The notes under the pieces: generated by a model | What the model was told of the DNA's origin: nothing | Databases searched by the model: none | Seen by the model: the letters and a program-made list of their open reading frames with translations, nothing else | Translations under genes and position numbers: made by a program | DNA from: Acidobacteriota bacterium | GTDB lineage: Bacteria; Acidobacteriota; Blastocatellia; Pyrinomonadales; Pyrinomonadaceae | DNA: 39,495 bases | Assembly (NCBI GenBank): GCA_020200135.1 | Contig: JAIVJI010000031.1 | Span: 1 to 39,495 of the forward strand | Direction: 5' to 3' | Part shown: positions 26,723-36,642 of the stretch, one piece after another | Numbering within the stretch: position 1 is the first letter of the stretch | Layout of the letters: the number at the start of each line of letters is the position of its first letter

Positions 26723-28411
26723 ATGAGTCACGAAGAACGGCGGACTGCGCGACGCGCGCGTCCGCTCTCCCTGCTGCTTCTCGCCGCGCTCGCACTGCCC
26801 GCCGCGTCCTGCGGCGGCGGCAACAGCTCAAGGTCTTACGAGCATGCCGCCAACGCCAACACGGGAGCCGCCGCCCCGAGCACGGCGGAGGCTCCCGCGC
26901 CGCAAGAGAGAGCCGCCTACGACGAGACCGCGATAGCACGCGGCTATGTCGTCGACGGCCCTGGCGACGGCCGCGCCGGCGGCGAGCGCTACGCGGAGAT
27001 AGACGAGAACCCGTTCCTCGACGCCGCGCGCGCGCCGCTCTCGACCTTCTCGATCGACGTGGACACGGCCTCGTACAGCAACACGCGGCGCTTCCTCTCC
27101 GAAGGCCGCCTGCCGCCGCGCGACGCCGTGCGCATCGAGGAGCTGGTCAACTACTTCCCCTACGACTACCCGCAGCCGGACGGCCCCGCGCCCTTCTCGG
27201 TCACGACCGAGGTCGCCGATTGCCCCTGGGACGCGCGCCACCGCCTCGTCCACATCGGGCTCCAGGGTCGGAATGTCTCGGCCGAAGATTTGCCGCCCGC
27301 CAACCTCGTCTTCCTCGTCGACGTGTCGGGCTCGATGGACTCGCCCGACAAGCTCCCGCTCGTCAAGTCGTCTCTGCGGACGCTCGCCGAGCAGTTGAGG
27401 CCGCGCGACCGCGTCGCCGTCGTTACTTACGCCGGAGCGAGCGGGCTCGCGCTGCCTTCGACCACTGGCGAACGCAAGTCCGAGATAGTCTCGGCCGTCG
27501 AGCGTATGCAGGCGGGCGGCTCGACCAACGGCGGCGCCGGCATCCAGCTCGCCTACCGCGTCGCCGAGGAGAACTTCGTCCGCGGCGGCATCAACCGCGT
27601 CATCCTCGCCACCGACGGCGACTTCAACGTCGGCGTGACGGGCGACGCCGCGCTCGTCGCGCTCATCGAGGAGAAGCGGCGCGGCGGCGTCTCGCTCTCG
27701 GTGCTCGGCTTCGGCACGGGCAACCTCAACGACTCGGCGATGGAGCGGCTGGCCGACAGGGGCGACGGCAACTACGCGTACATCGACACGCCGGCCGAGG
27801 CCGAGAAGGCGCTGGGCGAGCAGTTGGCGGGGACGCTGGCGACGATCGCGAAGGACGTGAAGATACAGGTCGAGTTCAACCCGCGCCTGGTCGCGGGCTA
27901 CCGCCTCATCGGCTACGAGAACCGCCTGCTCGCCGAACGCGACTTCAACGACGACCGCAAGGACGCGGGCGAGGTCGGCGCCGGCCACACGGTCACCGCG
28001 CTCTACGAGGTCGTCCCCGCCGGCCAGAGGCTTGAGAACCCGGGCGTGGACGAGCTGAAGTACAGCCGGCCGGCCGAGACGGCGCGGGGCGCGGGCGCGG
28101 GCGAGCTGCTGACCGTCAAGCTGCGCTACAAGGAGCCGGAGGGCGGCGCGAGCAAGCCTCTGAACGTCGGCGTGCCCGACCGGCAGGCGAGCTTCCGCAA
28201 CGCGTCGGAGAACTTCAAGTTCGCGGCGGCGGTCGCGGAGTTCGGGATGCTGCTGCGCGACTCGCGCTACAAGGGGCAGTCCACGTTCGACGGCGCGGCC
28301 GAGCTTGCGCGCGCCTCGGCGGGCGCCGACCTGCGCGGCCACCGCGCGGAGTTCGTCCGGCTCGTCGAGACGGCGAAGACGCTTTCGTCGCGCGCGGGCG
28401 ACGGCAGGTAA
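26723..28411 (+). CDS. VWA-domain lipoprotein (YfbK-like)
   Basis: The signal sequence (ARPLSLLLLAALALPAASC) ends in a lipobox-like cysteine, suggesting a lipoprotein. Residues 90-175 match the VWA N-terminal region (ENPFLDAARAPLSTFSIDVD, then ELVNYFPYDYPQP). Residues about 190-370 are the VWA domain, with MIDAS elements DVSGSMD, the Thr in GSTNGG and ATDGDFN. The C-terminal third resembles the YfbK-type DUF3520 region (EFNPRLVAGYRLIGYENR, then GHTVTALYEV). Such proteins bind a metal and partners; the role is unknown. It ends just before a bidirectional terminator. Confidence 0.93.
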   Translation: MSHEERRTARRARPLSLLLLAALALPAASCGGGNSSRSYEHAANANTGAAAPSTAEAPAPQERAAYDETAIARGYVVDGPGDGRAGGERYAEIDENPFLDAARAPLSTFSIDVDTASYSNTRRFLSEGRLPPRDAVRIEELVNYFPYDYPQPDGPAPFSVTTEVADCPWDARHRLVHIGLQGRNVSAEDLPPANLVFLVDVSGSMDSPDKLPLVKSSLRTLAEQLRPRDRVAVVTYAGASGLALPSTTGERKSEIVSAVERMQAGGSTNGGAGIQLAYRVAEENFVRGGINRVILATDGDFNVGVTGDAALVALIEEKRRGGVSLSVLGFGTGNLNDSAMERLADRGDGNYAYIDTPAEAEKALGEQLAGTLATIAKDVKIQVEFNPRLVAGYRLIGYENRLLAERDFNDDRKDAGEVGAGHTVTALYEVVPAGQRLENPGVDELKYSRPAETARGAGAGELLTVKLRYKEPEGGASKPLNVGVPDRQASFRNASENFKFAAAVAEFGMLLRDSRYKGQSTFDGAAELARASAGADLRGHRAEFVRLVETAKTLSSRAGDGR

Positions 28412-28427
28412 GAAAATCAAAACCCCC

Positions 28428-28476
28428 AAAACAGAGTGCGCGCTCTCCCGTGGCCGGAGAGCGCGCACTCTGTTTT
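28428..28476. terminator. Bidirectional intrinsic terminator
   Basis: A 21-bp perfect stem pairs AAAACAGAGTGCGCGCTCTC(C) with its exact complement around loop CGTGGCC. It has A-runs on the left and T-runs on the right. It sits between the ends of the plus-strand VWA gene (28411) and the minus-strand lamin-tail gene (28493), so it serves both. Confidence 0.93.
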
Positions 28477-28492
28477 CAAACCCCGCTGACGG

Positions 28493-29733
28493 CTACTGCC
28501 CGCCGCGCCGTCGAGCCTTCGCGGCGGCCGCCGGAGAGTCCGGGACGGACACGCCGGGCGCGGGCTGCGCGGAAGGCTGCGCCTCCTTCGGCTCGCGCTC
28601 CTTGTTTTCGTCAGCCTCGCCCGCCTTGTCCTCCGCGGCGCGCGTCGATTTCGGCGCGCGCGGCCTCGTGTCAATGAACAACGGGACGTAGACGATGCGT
28701 GGCGCCGCCGCGGGACCAGAGGGCGCCGCGGCGCCGCCCGGCGTCCGAGCCTCCGACATCTTCACCCCGCTCACCTGGCCGTCCACGGAATCCCTCGCGC
28801 GCAGGTCAGCGCACAGCGCGCCCCCGCACTCGGAAGCCGGGGAGCCGAGCGTCGTGATGATGATGACGCGGAACCGCAGGCGCGAGACCGGCAGCCCCGT
28901 GTTATTAGTGAGCGTGCGGCGAATCAGCAACGTGCCGAAGTCGGAATTGTTCGCCGGGTCGGAGGTGAAGTCGCGGGAGCGGTTCGGCGGCTGGGACGCG
29001 CCGACGGCCGGGTCGAGCAGCCCGGTCGTGAAGCCGGAGTTCCTCTGAGGGGGGCTGTTAAGGTTCTCCGGGCCGGGCGCGCCCAGATGCGGGATGGTCT
29101 GGATGCCGGGCACGCCCCCGTTGGTCCCTATCAGCATGAAGTCCGCGGCGTTGTCGCCGGTGTCGCGCGGCGTCGAGCTGCGCTGGTCACGGTAGTAGCT
29201 GTGTTCGGCGTTGAGCGTTATCACGGTCGGGAATCCCGCGCCCTCGCGGTAGAGCGCGGGCGAGCCGGTGAAGCCGAAGGCGTCGAGCCGCGTGGCCGCC
29301 GTCTGGTTCGTGCCGCTCGTCGTGGAGAAGAGCGCGACGCCGGTGCCGTCGGGGGCGTCGAAGTCCCAGGTCGCGTCCGGGATCGTGTGGGCGAAGGTTC
29401 CATTAAATCCGTTTGTCAGACACGGCGCGGCGGCGGCGGCGGCCGGCGGCGCGAGAGCGGGCCCGTAATCTGCCCGTTAGAGACCCAGACGCTCCACCCG
29501 GCGGTCTGGTCGCTCGCCTGGACGACGATGGGCAGGTCGGTGTTGTTATAAACCTCGACGAACTCGTCCTCGGCCCCGGCGGGGCCGCGCAGGCGCAGCT
29601 CGCTGATGACGACCTGTCCGGGCTGAACCGGCGTCGGCGTCGGCGTCTGGGCTAGAACACGGTTAAAGTCCGCCGAGGCGGAGAAGGCGAAGACGACAAA
29701 GGCGAGGGCGCAGAAGCGGGCGTGGTGACGCAT
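28493..29733 (-). pseudogene. Lamin-tail-domain secreted protein, frameshifted
   Basis: Read from 29733: a signal peptide (CALAFVVFAFSASA), then a lamin-tail domain start (VVISELRLRGPAGAEDEFVEVYNN). The frame runs out at 29416 after a proline/arginine stretch coded by a GGC-repeat tract (about 29425-29450). From that tract on, the domain continues in another frame (LTNGFNGTFAHTIPDATWDF, then GVALFSTTSGTNQTAATRLDAFG). It runs to the C-terminal half (LGAPGPENLNSPPQRNSGF, then DFGTLLIRRTLTNNTG) and stops at 28493. A frameshift and probably a small deletion lie in the GC-rich tract, either real or a sequencing error. A good ribosome site (AGGAGG) precedes the ATG. The last 90 residues are a charged low-complexity tail. 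Confidence 0.8.
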
Positions 29734-29834
29734 TAAAGCCTCCTGAGTTAGGTACTAACAGAGGGGAAGTCTACCGACTAGGCCGGGAAACGGTGCGTAT
29801 GATGCCGCCCACCTTGCATGTAAAATGTTCCCGT

Positions 29835-29863
29835 AACATAGTTCCCCACAGCCCACACGTCAA
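29835..29863 (-). promoter_or_regulatory. Sigma-70-type promoter for the lamin-tail gene
   Basis: On the minus strand TTGACG (29863-29858), a 17-bp spacer and TATGTT (29840-29835) lie about 100 bp upstream of the ATG at 29733. Confidence 0.55.
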
Positions 29864-29909
29864 GGAAATTCAGTCGTGGCCGGGATTGAGGTGCGTCGGC
29901 GCGAACGCC

Positions 29910-29957
29910 GAACGACTTGTCCGTGTTGTTATGTTGGAGACTTTATCCGGCAGGATG
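29910..29957 (+). pseudogene. Fragment resembling the beginning of ffh
   Basis: The sequence around the ATG at 29931 (GTTATGTTGGAGACTTTATC) closely matches the real ffh start at 30406 (GTTATGTTCGAGTCTTTATC). About 33 of 40 positions agree, and the encoded MLETLSGRM parallels MFESLSDKL. It then runs into unrelated sequence. I read it as a leftover of a partial duplication of the ffh 5' end. The match is short, so this needs a database comparison. Confidence 0.5.
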
Positions 29958-30263
29958 GACGCGATTCGCCGGCGCGGGAAGAGAAGGCGCGGGGCCGCTG
30001 CCGCACTGGGAGGCCGGCGTGCCGGGGCCCGTGAGGTCGATGACGCGGAAGCGCAGCCGCGAGGCGGGCGCGCCCGTGCTGTTCGTGAACGTGCGGCGGA
30101 AGAGCAGGGCGCCGAGGTCGGCGTTCAGCTCGACATTCGGGCGGCGCTCGCGGTTCGGCGACGACGCCACGCCGACGGCCGGGGCGAGCGGATGGTTCCG
30201 GCAGCCTGCGTACGCGAGCCCTCTGCGTGGCCCGTCCCGCCGTGGCGCTCCGTAAACCGCCTG
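29943..30263 (-). pseudogene. Fragment of a second lamin-tail-domain gene
   Basis: A minus-strand open stretch encodes PLAPAVGVASSPNRERRP, then LGALLFRRTFTNSTGAPASRLRFRVIDL and GTPASQCG. It aligns with LDPAVGASQPPNRSRDF, GTLLIRRTLTNNTGLPVSRLRFRVI and GSPASECG of the gene at 28493-29733. The N-terminal two thirds of the domain and the normal C-terminus are missing, and no proper start exists. It is a decayed paralogue. Apart from this and the ffh-like fragment, the gap 29734-30405 holds only promoters. Confidence 0.75.
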
Positions 30264-30335
30264 TCAGAATTTCCCCTCAGACTTTAACGCGCATTCCACC
30301 CGCCGACTTCCTCAAAAAGAGATATCCCCCTTTCC

Positions 30336-30364
30336 TTGACACCATTTACCGCCGCCGTTATCAT
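30336..30364 (+). promoter_or_regulatory. Sigma-70-type promoter of the ffh-rpsP operon
   Basis: TTGACA (30336-30341), a 17-bp spacer and TATCAT (30359-30364) lie 42 bp ahead of the ffh ATG. This is the best -35/-10 match I saw in the window. Confidence 0.75.
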
Positions 30365-30405
30365 CCTTGTTTTCGGCTGGGGCTGGCCGACGTGTCTGTG
30401 TAGTT

Positions 30406-31870
<1,465 letters not shown>

Positions 31871-31874
<4 letters not shown>

Positions 31875-31986
31875 TCAGTAGACAGTAGTCAGTAGCCGTT
31901 AGCGCCCCGCGCCACGGCCGTTGACGCTGAGACCCGAACGAATCATTTGAGGAAGTTCTTCTACTGGCTACTGACTACTGACTACT
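31871..31986. repeat. Palindromic heptamer-arm element, family B copy 2
   Basis: The left arm GTAGTCAGTAGACAGTAGTC(AGTAG) and the right arm CTACTGGCTACTGACTACTG(ACTACT) flank a core of about 65 nt. The core contains GTTGACGCTGA and ends GGAAGTTCTT. It fills the gap between ffh and rpsP; the ffh stop codon is in the left arm. Only the rpsP ribosome site (GGAGGAT) separates it from the next start. Confidence 0.9.
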
Positions 31987-32000
31987 GTTTTGGAGGATAG

Positions 32001-32267
32001 ATGTTAGCAATCAGACTGATGCGCATGGGCGCGAAGAAGAGCCCGTCTTACCGCGTTGTCGTCAAGGAGAAGCTGTCGAAGCGCGACGGCGCCTACGTCG
32101 AGAACGTCGGTTTCTACAACCCGACGCGCGACCCGGCCGAGGTGCGCCTCAAAATGGATCGCGTCAACTACTGGATCGCGCGCGGCGCGCAGCCGACCGA
32201 CACCGTCCGCCAGCTCATCCGCCAGCAGGCGAAGGCGCAGGCGGCCGAGGCGCAGCCCGCGGCCTAG
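32001..32267 (+). CDS. rpsP: 30S ribosomal protein S16
   Basis: Normal-length S16 (88 aa): MLAIRLMRMGAKKSPSYRVVV, then ENVGFYNPTRDPAEVRLK. It has a clear ribosome binding site (GGAGGAT) 4 nt ahead of the ATG. It is the second gene of the conserved SRP/ribosome operon and assembles into the small subunit body. Confidence 0.98.
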   Translation: MLAIRLMRMGAKKSPSYRVVVKEKLSKRDGAYVENVGFYNPTRDPAEVRLKMDRVNYWIARGAQPTDTVRQLIRQQAKAQAAEAQPAA

Positions 32268-32276
32268 CCCGAAGTG

Positions 32277-32510
32277 ATGAAAGACGCCGTCGAGTTGATC
32301 GTCAAACACCTCGTCAGCGAGGGCGAGTCGGCGGACGTGCGCGAGGTCGAGCGCGACCGCTCGACGAGCATCATCGAGGTGCGCGTGGCGCAGGGGGATG
32401 TCGGCAAGGTCATCGGCCGGCAGGGGCGCACCGTGAAGGCGCTGCGCTCGCTCCTCTTCGCGGCCGGCCAGAAGAAGGGCCGGCGCTACGTCCTCGAAAT
32501 CGTCGAATGA
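32277..32510 (+). CDS. khpA: KH-domain RNA-binding protein KhpA
   Basis: A 78-residue single KH domain with the GxxG loop in VGKVIGRQGRT, typical of KhpA (formerly YlqC), always found between rpsP and rimM. It binds RNA, usually with KhpB. The ATG at 32277 is preferred over the GTG at 32274; it lies 9 bp after rpsP. The stop overlaps the rimM start (ATGA at 32507). Confidence 0.95.
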   Translation: MKDAVELIVKHLVSEGESADVREVERDRSTSIIEVRVAQGDVGKVIGRQGRTVKALRSLLFAAGQKKGRRYVLEIVE

Positions 32511-33058
32511 GCGGCGCGGGCGCGGGCGAAGACCTGGGCGCGCTGGAGCTGGTGCTGGTCGCGCGCGTCGCCAGGCCGCGCGGGTTGAAGGGCGAGGTGG
32601 CCTGCGACCTCCTGACCGACTTCCCCGAGCGCTTCGACTGGGTCGAGGAGCTGATAGCGGTCTTCCCCGGCGGGCGCCGCGAGCGGCTCGCGCTCGAAGG
32701 CCACTGGCTCCACGGCGGGCGCGTCGTCCTCAAGTTCGAGGGCTACGACACGCCGGAGACGGCCGCCGCGCTCGCGGGCTGCGAGCTGGCCGTGCCGGAA
32801 TCCGAGGCGGTCGAGCTGGGGGAGGGCGAGTACTACGACTGGCAGCTCGAAGGCTGCCGCGTCGAGACGACCGAGGGCCGGGAGGTGGGCGCCGTGCGCG
32901 AGGTGCTCCACACCGGGGGCGAGGCGCCCGTCCTCGTCATCCTCAACGACGAGGGGCGCGAGAACCTCGTCCCGCTGGCCGAGAGCATCTGCGTCGAGAT
33001 AGACGTCGCCGCCAGGCTCATCCGCGTGGACGCGCCCGAAGGGCTTTTGGAATTTTAG
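32507..33058 (+). CDS. rimM: 16S rRNA processing protein RimM
   Basis: The N-terminal RimM domain begins [20 protein letters not shown] and the C-terminal PRC-barrel contains [20 protein letters not shown]. Length (183 aa) is normal. RimM helps mature the 30S head and 16S rRNA 3' domain. The start overlaps khpA by 4 bp, and trmD starts one base after its stop, so expression is coupled. Confidence 0.97.
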   Translation: MSGAGAGEDLGALELVLVARVARPRGLKGEVACDLLTDFPERFDWVEELIAVFPGGRRERLALEGHWLHGGRVVLKFEGYDTPETAAALAGCELAVPESEAVELGEGEYYDWQLEGCRVETTEGREVGAVREVLHTGGEAPVLVILNDEGRENLVPLAESICVEIDVAARLIRVDAPEGLLEF

Positions 33059-33059
33059 G

Positions 33060-33812
33060 GTGCGGTTTGACATCATCACCATCTTCCCCGAGTTCTTCCG
33101 GGGGGTGTTCGACTTCGGCATCGTGCGGCGCGCGCGCGCCGGCGGGCTGGTCGAGGTGGCGGCGCACGACCTGCGCGGCTGGACGCACGACCGGCACAAG
33201 GTCGTGGACGACCGGCCGTTCGGCGGCGGCGACGGGATGGTCTTGAAGCCCGAGCCGATCTTTGAGGCGGTCGAGTCTTTGACGGGGCTGGCGGGCGGCG
33301 ACGCCGAACGCTTCCGCGAGGCCGGGAGGCGGGTCGTGCTGCTCTCGCCGCAGGGACGTTCTTTGACGCAGGCGCTCGCGGGCGAGCTGTCGAAGGCCGA
33401 GCAGGTCGTCGTCATCTGCGGCCGCTACGAGGGCGTGGACGAGCGCGTCGCCGAGGCCCTGGCGACCGACGAGGTCTCCATCGGCGACTACGTGCTCTCG
33501 GGCGGCGAGCCGGCGGCGGTCGTCTTGGTGGACGCGGTCACGCGGCTCGTGCCGGGCGCGCTGGGGAGCGAGACCTCGGCGGTCAACGAGTCCTTCTCCG
33601 AAGGGATTCTCGACTTCCCGAACTACACGCGCCCCGTCGAGTTTCGCGGCCGGCGCGTGCCGGAGGTGCTGCTCGGCGGCCACCACGCTGAGGTCGCCCG
33701 CTGGCGACGCCGCGCGGCGCTCGGCAAGACGCGCCGCAACCGCCCCGACCTCTTCGAGCGCGCCGAACTGAGCGACGCCGAGCGCGAACGGGCCGGCGGC
33801 GGCGACGACTGA
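33060..33812 (+). CDS. trmD: tRNA (guanine-N1-)-methyltransferase TrmD
   Basis: [13 protein letters not shown] start, [25 protein letters not shown] and the trefoil-knot SAM site [20 protein letters not shown] identify TrmD, which makes m1G37 in tRNA to keep the reading frame. The second knot residue pattern GGEPAA replaces the common GGELPA. The start codon is GTG, one base after the rimM stop. A degenerate palindromic repeat follows. Confidence 0.97.
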   Translation: MRFDIITIFPEFFRGVFDFGIVRRARAGGLVEVAAHDLRGWTHDRHKVVDDRPFGGGDGMVLKPEPIFEAVESLTGLAGGDAERFREAGRRVVLLSPQGRSLTQALAGELSKAEQVVVICGRYEGVDERVAEALATDEVSIGDYVLSGGEPAAVVLVDAVTRLVPGALGSETSAVNESFSEGILDFPNYTRPVEFRGRRVPEVLLGGHHAEVARWRRRAALGKTRRNRPDLFERAELSDAERERAGGGDD

Positions 33813-33830
33813 TTTGAAATTACGGATTCC

Positions 33831-33905
33831 GCGAGTGGTCAGAAAGTGAGACGCCGCACCGCGGCGAGTTCTACCGACCACTGGCTACTGGCTACTGACT
33901 ACTGC
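33831..33905. repeat. Palindromic heptamer-arm element, family B copy 3 (degenerate)
   Basis: The right arm CTGGCTACTGGCTACTGACT(ACTG) is intact. The left arm (GCGAGTGGTCAGAAAG) is short and diverged, pairing mainly with CTACCGACCACT. The core end GAGTTCTACC resembles the other copies. It lies between trmD and rplS, and the rplS ribosome site (CGAGGTGAC) lies just beyond it. Confidence 0.7.
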
Positions 33906-33921
33906 TTTTCGAGGTGACATC

Positions 33922-34332
33922 ATGAACCGCTTGGACAGTGTTGACAGCGCGCAGTTGCGCACGGACATCCCGGCCTTCTCGCCGGGCGACACGGTGCGCG
34001 TACACGTGCGCATCAAGGAGTCGGAGACGAAGGAGCGCCTCCAGGCGTTCGAGGGCGTCTGCATCGCGCGCACGGGCGGCGGCATCCGCGAGACCTTCAC
34101 GGTGCGCAAGACCAGCTTCGGCGTCGGCGTCGAGCGCATCTTCCCCGTCCACGGCCCCGTCATCGGGCGCGTCGAGCTGGTGCGCCGCGGGCGCGTCCGC
34201 CGCGCCAAGCTCTACTACCTGCGCAACCTGCGCGGCAAGGCGGCGCGCATCAAGGAGCTCGACACGCGCAAGGCCGCCAAGGGCGGCGGCGGCCAGGCTC
34301 AGGGCGCCTCGGCCTCGAACAAGAGCAAGTAA
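33922..34332 (+). CDS. rplS: 50S ribosomal protein L19
   Basis: [40 protein letters not shown] and the basic [20 protein letters not shown] are typical of L19, a large-subunit protein at the intersubunit face. The tail of about 20 residues ([16 protein letters not shown]) is a low-complexity extension. The start has an upstream CGAGGTGAC ribosome site. It is part of the SRP/ribosome operon in the standard order. Confidence 0.98.
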   Translation: MNRLDSVDSAQLRTDIPAFSPGDTVRVHVRIKESETKERLQAFEGVCIARTGGGIRETFTVRKTSFGVGVERIFPVHGPVIGRVELVRRGRVRRAKLYYLRNLRGKAARIKELDTRKAAKGGGGQAQGASASNKSK

Positions 34333-34335
34333 GAG

Positions 34336-34436
34336 CGTGAACCGTGAACCGTAAACCGTGACGAGAAGAAGCGGTCTTCCCTCGTCACGGTTCGCGGTTC
34401 TATTCTCGTCACGGTTCACGGTTTACGATTTACGGC
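34336..34436. repeat. Palindromic heptamer-arm element, family A copy 2
   Basis: The left arm CGTGAACCGTGAACCGTAAA(CCGTGACGAG) faces two right arms: a partial one, CTCGTCACGGTTCGCGG (34381), and a fuller one at 34405. It fills the gap from the rplS stop to the rnhB ATG, which lies 5 nt beyond it, leaving no Shine-Dalgarno. Confidence 0.9.
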
Positions 34437-34441
34437 TTTTC

Positions 34442-35086
34442 ATGGCTCGGCAGAAGCGCCAGTCGCTCATCCACACGCTGTTCGAGGAGGAGGCGCGCGG
34501 CTCGGGTTTCGGGCGCGTGGCGGGGCTCGACGAGGTGGGGCGCGGGGCTCTGGCGGGGCCCGTGGTCGCGGCGGCGGTCATCCTCGACCCCGCGGCGCCC
34601 GCGCCCGAGGGGCTCGACGACTCGAAGAAGCTGACGCCACGGCAGCGCGAGCGCGTCGCGGAGGAGCTGCGGCGCACCGCCGTCTGCTACGCCTACGGGC
34701 TCATCGGCCCGGAAGAGATAGACGCCACCAACATCCTCATCGCCACGCGGCGCGCGATGTTGCAGGCTTTAGAGAAGCTGCAACCGTGCGCCGATTTTCT
34801 TTTGATAGACGCGCTGCAGCTGCGCGAGTCGCCGCTCCCGCAGAAGGCCATCATCCGCGGCGACTCCGCCTCGGCCTCCATCGCCGCCGCCTCCGTCCTC
34901 GCCAAGACCTACCGCGACGCGCTCATGCGCGACTACGACGCGCAGTTCCCCGGCTACGGCTTCGCGCGCCACGTCGGCTACGGCACGCGCGACCACTGGG
35001 CGGCGCTCAAGGCCCACGGCTGCTGCCCCATCCACCGCCGCACCTTCCGCGGAGTAGTATCTGAAGAAGTAGACAGTAGACAGTAG
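34442..35086 (+). CDS. rnhB: Ribonuclease HII
   Basis: GLDEVGRGALAGPVVAAAVIL carries the first catalytic Asp-Glu pair. DDSKKLTPRQRE and FLLIDAL supply further active-site residues, and SASIAAASVLAKTYRD and HVGYGTRDHWAAL complete the RNase HII pattern. It cuts RNA in RNA-DNA hybrids, including misincorporated ribonucleotides. The ATG at 34442 is chosen because the upstream in-frame residues are encoded by the palindromic repeat. The last residues (VDSRQ) and the stop are again encoded by a repeat. Confidence 0.96.
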   Translation: MARQKRQSLIHTLFEEEARGSGFGRVAGLDEVGRGALAGPVVAAAVILDPAAPAPEGLDDSKKLTPRQRERVAEELRRTAVCYAYGLIGPEEIDATNILIATRRAMLQALEKLQPCADFLLIDALQLRESPLPQKAIIRGDSASASIAAASVLAKTYRDALMRDYDAQFPGYGFARHVGYGTRDHWAALKAHGCCPIHRRTFRGVVSEEVDSRQ

Positions 35087-35188
35087 ACAGTAGTCAGTAG
35101 GGAAAACGACTTCGGCGGGCGTTAGGGGTTTAACCCGCAACGCCCGCCGAAGTTTCTACCGGCTACTGTCTACTGTCTACTGACTACT
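35067..35188. repeat. Palindromic heptamer-arm element, family B copy 4
   Basis: The left arm has tandem AGTAGAC units (35067-35100) and the right arm their complement (35155-35188). Between them is a second hairpin, ACTTCGGCGGGCGTT with AACGCCCGCCGAAGT. It lies between the convergent ends of rnhB (stop in the left arm) and the POT gene (stop at 35192), and is a likely transcript end for both. Confidence 0.92.
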
Positions 35189-35191
35189 GTT

Positions 35192-36601
35192 TTATCGCAC
35201 GCGACCCATCAGGCGGCGCAGCGTGGGGATGAGCGCCGCGAGGACGCCCGTGGCGATGAGGAGGCCGACGGCGATGCCGCCGTAGAGGCGGACGAGAGTC
35301 GAGGGGTTGTCGGCGACGAAGAAGCCCGAGAGGTAGCCCGCGAGCTTGCTGCCGAGCGAGGCGGCGAGGAACCACACGCCCATCATGATGCCGACGAGCT
35401 TGAGGGGCGCGAGCTTCGTCACCAGGCTCAGTCCCACGGGGCTCAGGCACATCTCGCCGACCACTTCGAGGAAGTAGAGGCCGACCAGCCACAGAGGGCT
35501 CACCTTGCCTTGGGCCGTGAGCATCGCCGCCGGAATCATCAGCAGGTAGGCGAGCCCGATGAAGAGCATCCCGAGCGTGAACTTGACCGGGCTCGAAGGC
35601 TGCCGGTCGCCCATCCGCCCCCAGAGGATCGTGAAGAGCGGCGCGAGCATGATGACGTAGAGCGGGGTGAGCGACTGGAGCCAGCTCGAAGGGAACGGGC
35701 GGCCGAAGATTTCCGTGTTGACGAGTTTGGCGGCGAAGAGGTTGAGGCTCGCGCCCTTCTGCTCGTAAGCGGCCCAGAAGAGGATCGTGAAGAGGAAGAA
35801 GATGAAGATGGCGGCGATGCGCTTCCAGTCGCCCGCCGAAAGTTTTTGCGCGTCACGGGCGGCCCCGTCTTCGCCCGCCACCCCGCCCGCCTTCTCTACC
35901 CGCCGCTCGGCCTGCGTCAGGCGGCCGCGCTGGCGGACGAAGACGACGAGGCCGAGTATCATCCCGACGCCCGCCGCGCCGAAGCCCCAGTGCCAGCTCC
36001 CCGCCGGGTCGAACCCCCGCGAGGCGAGGAAGCTCTTGAAGCCCGCGCTCTGCGCGAGGTAGCCGCACACCAGCGGCGCGAGCACCGCGCCGATGTTGAT
36101 GCCCATGTAGAAGAGCGAGAACCCGCCGTCGCGCCGCGGGTCTTTCTCGCTGTAGAGGCCGCCGACCATCGCGCTGATGTTGGGCTTGAGCAGCCCCGTC
36201 CCGATGGCGATCAGCGCCATGCCCGCGTAGAGGAAGGTCGTCGAGCGGAAAACCATCGTGAAGTGTCCGCAGGCGATGACGATGCCGCCCAGCAGCACCG
36301 CCAGACGCGCCCCCAGCCACCTGTCCGCCACGAGCCCGCCGGGCAGCGCCGTCAGGTAGACCGACATCGTGTAGGTGCCGTAGATCGACGCCGCCTGCTT
36401 AGTGTCGAACCCGAGCCCGCCCTGCGCCGCCGGCGCCACCATGTAGAGCACGAGGATGGCGCGCATCCCGTAATAGCTGAACCGCTCCCACAGCTCCGTA
36501 AAGAAGAGCGTCGTCAGCCCCCTCGGGTGCCCGCCGAGGCCCCCCGCGTCCGGCGCCGCCTCGATGACCTCCTGCGGCGGCCGGTCGATTGCTTCACTCA
36601 T
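35192..36601 (-). CDS. POT-family proton-dependent peptide transporter
   Basis: About 12-14 membrane helices with the POT signatures ELWERFSYYGMRAILVLYM (ExxERFxYYG in helix 1), GGLVADRWLGAR, LLKPNISAMVGGLY and, in the seventh-helix region, FWAAYEQKGASLNLFA. Length (469 aa) is normal. It imports di- or tripeptides with protons across the inner membrane. It is convergent with rnhB through a palindromic repeat. The N-terminal 25 residues are soluble and acidic. Confidence 0.94.
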   Translation of the reverse strand: MSEAIDRPPQEVIEAAPDAGGLGGHPRGLTTLFFTELWERFSYYGMRAILVLYMVAPAAQGGLGFDTKQAASIYGTYTMSVYLTALPGGLVADRWLGARLAVLLGGIVIACGHFTMVFRSTTFLYAGMALIAIGTGLLKPNISAMVGGLYSEKDPRRDGGFSLFYMGINIGAVLAPLVCGYLAQSAGFKSFLASRGFDPAGSWHWGFGAAGVGMILGLVVFVRQRGRLTQAERRVEKAGGVAGEDGAARDAQKLSAGDWKRIAAIFIFFLFTILFWAAYEQKGASLNLFAAKLVNTEIFGRPFPSSWLQSLTPLYVIMLAPLFTILWGRMGDRQPSSPVKFTLGMLFIGLAYLLMIPAAMLTAQGKVSPLWLVGLYFLEVVGEMCLSPVGLSLVTKLAPLKLVGIMMGVWFLAASLGSKLAGYLSGFFVADNPSTLVRLYGGIAVGLLIATGVLAALIPTLRRLMGRVR

Positions 36602-36642
36602 AATCTCGATTAAGTTCTCCGTCTTTTGCTTTAGCCCTAGCG

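Noticed and set aside
29793..30287. Plus-strand frame in the lamin-tail/ffh gap
   Set aside because: It is mostly antisense to the lamin-tail fragment, apart from the short ffh-like stretch.
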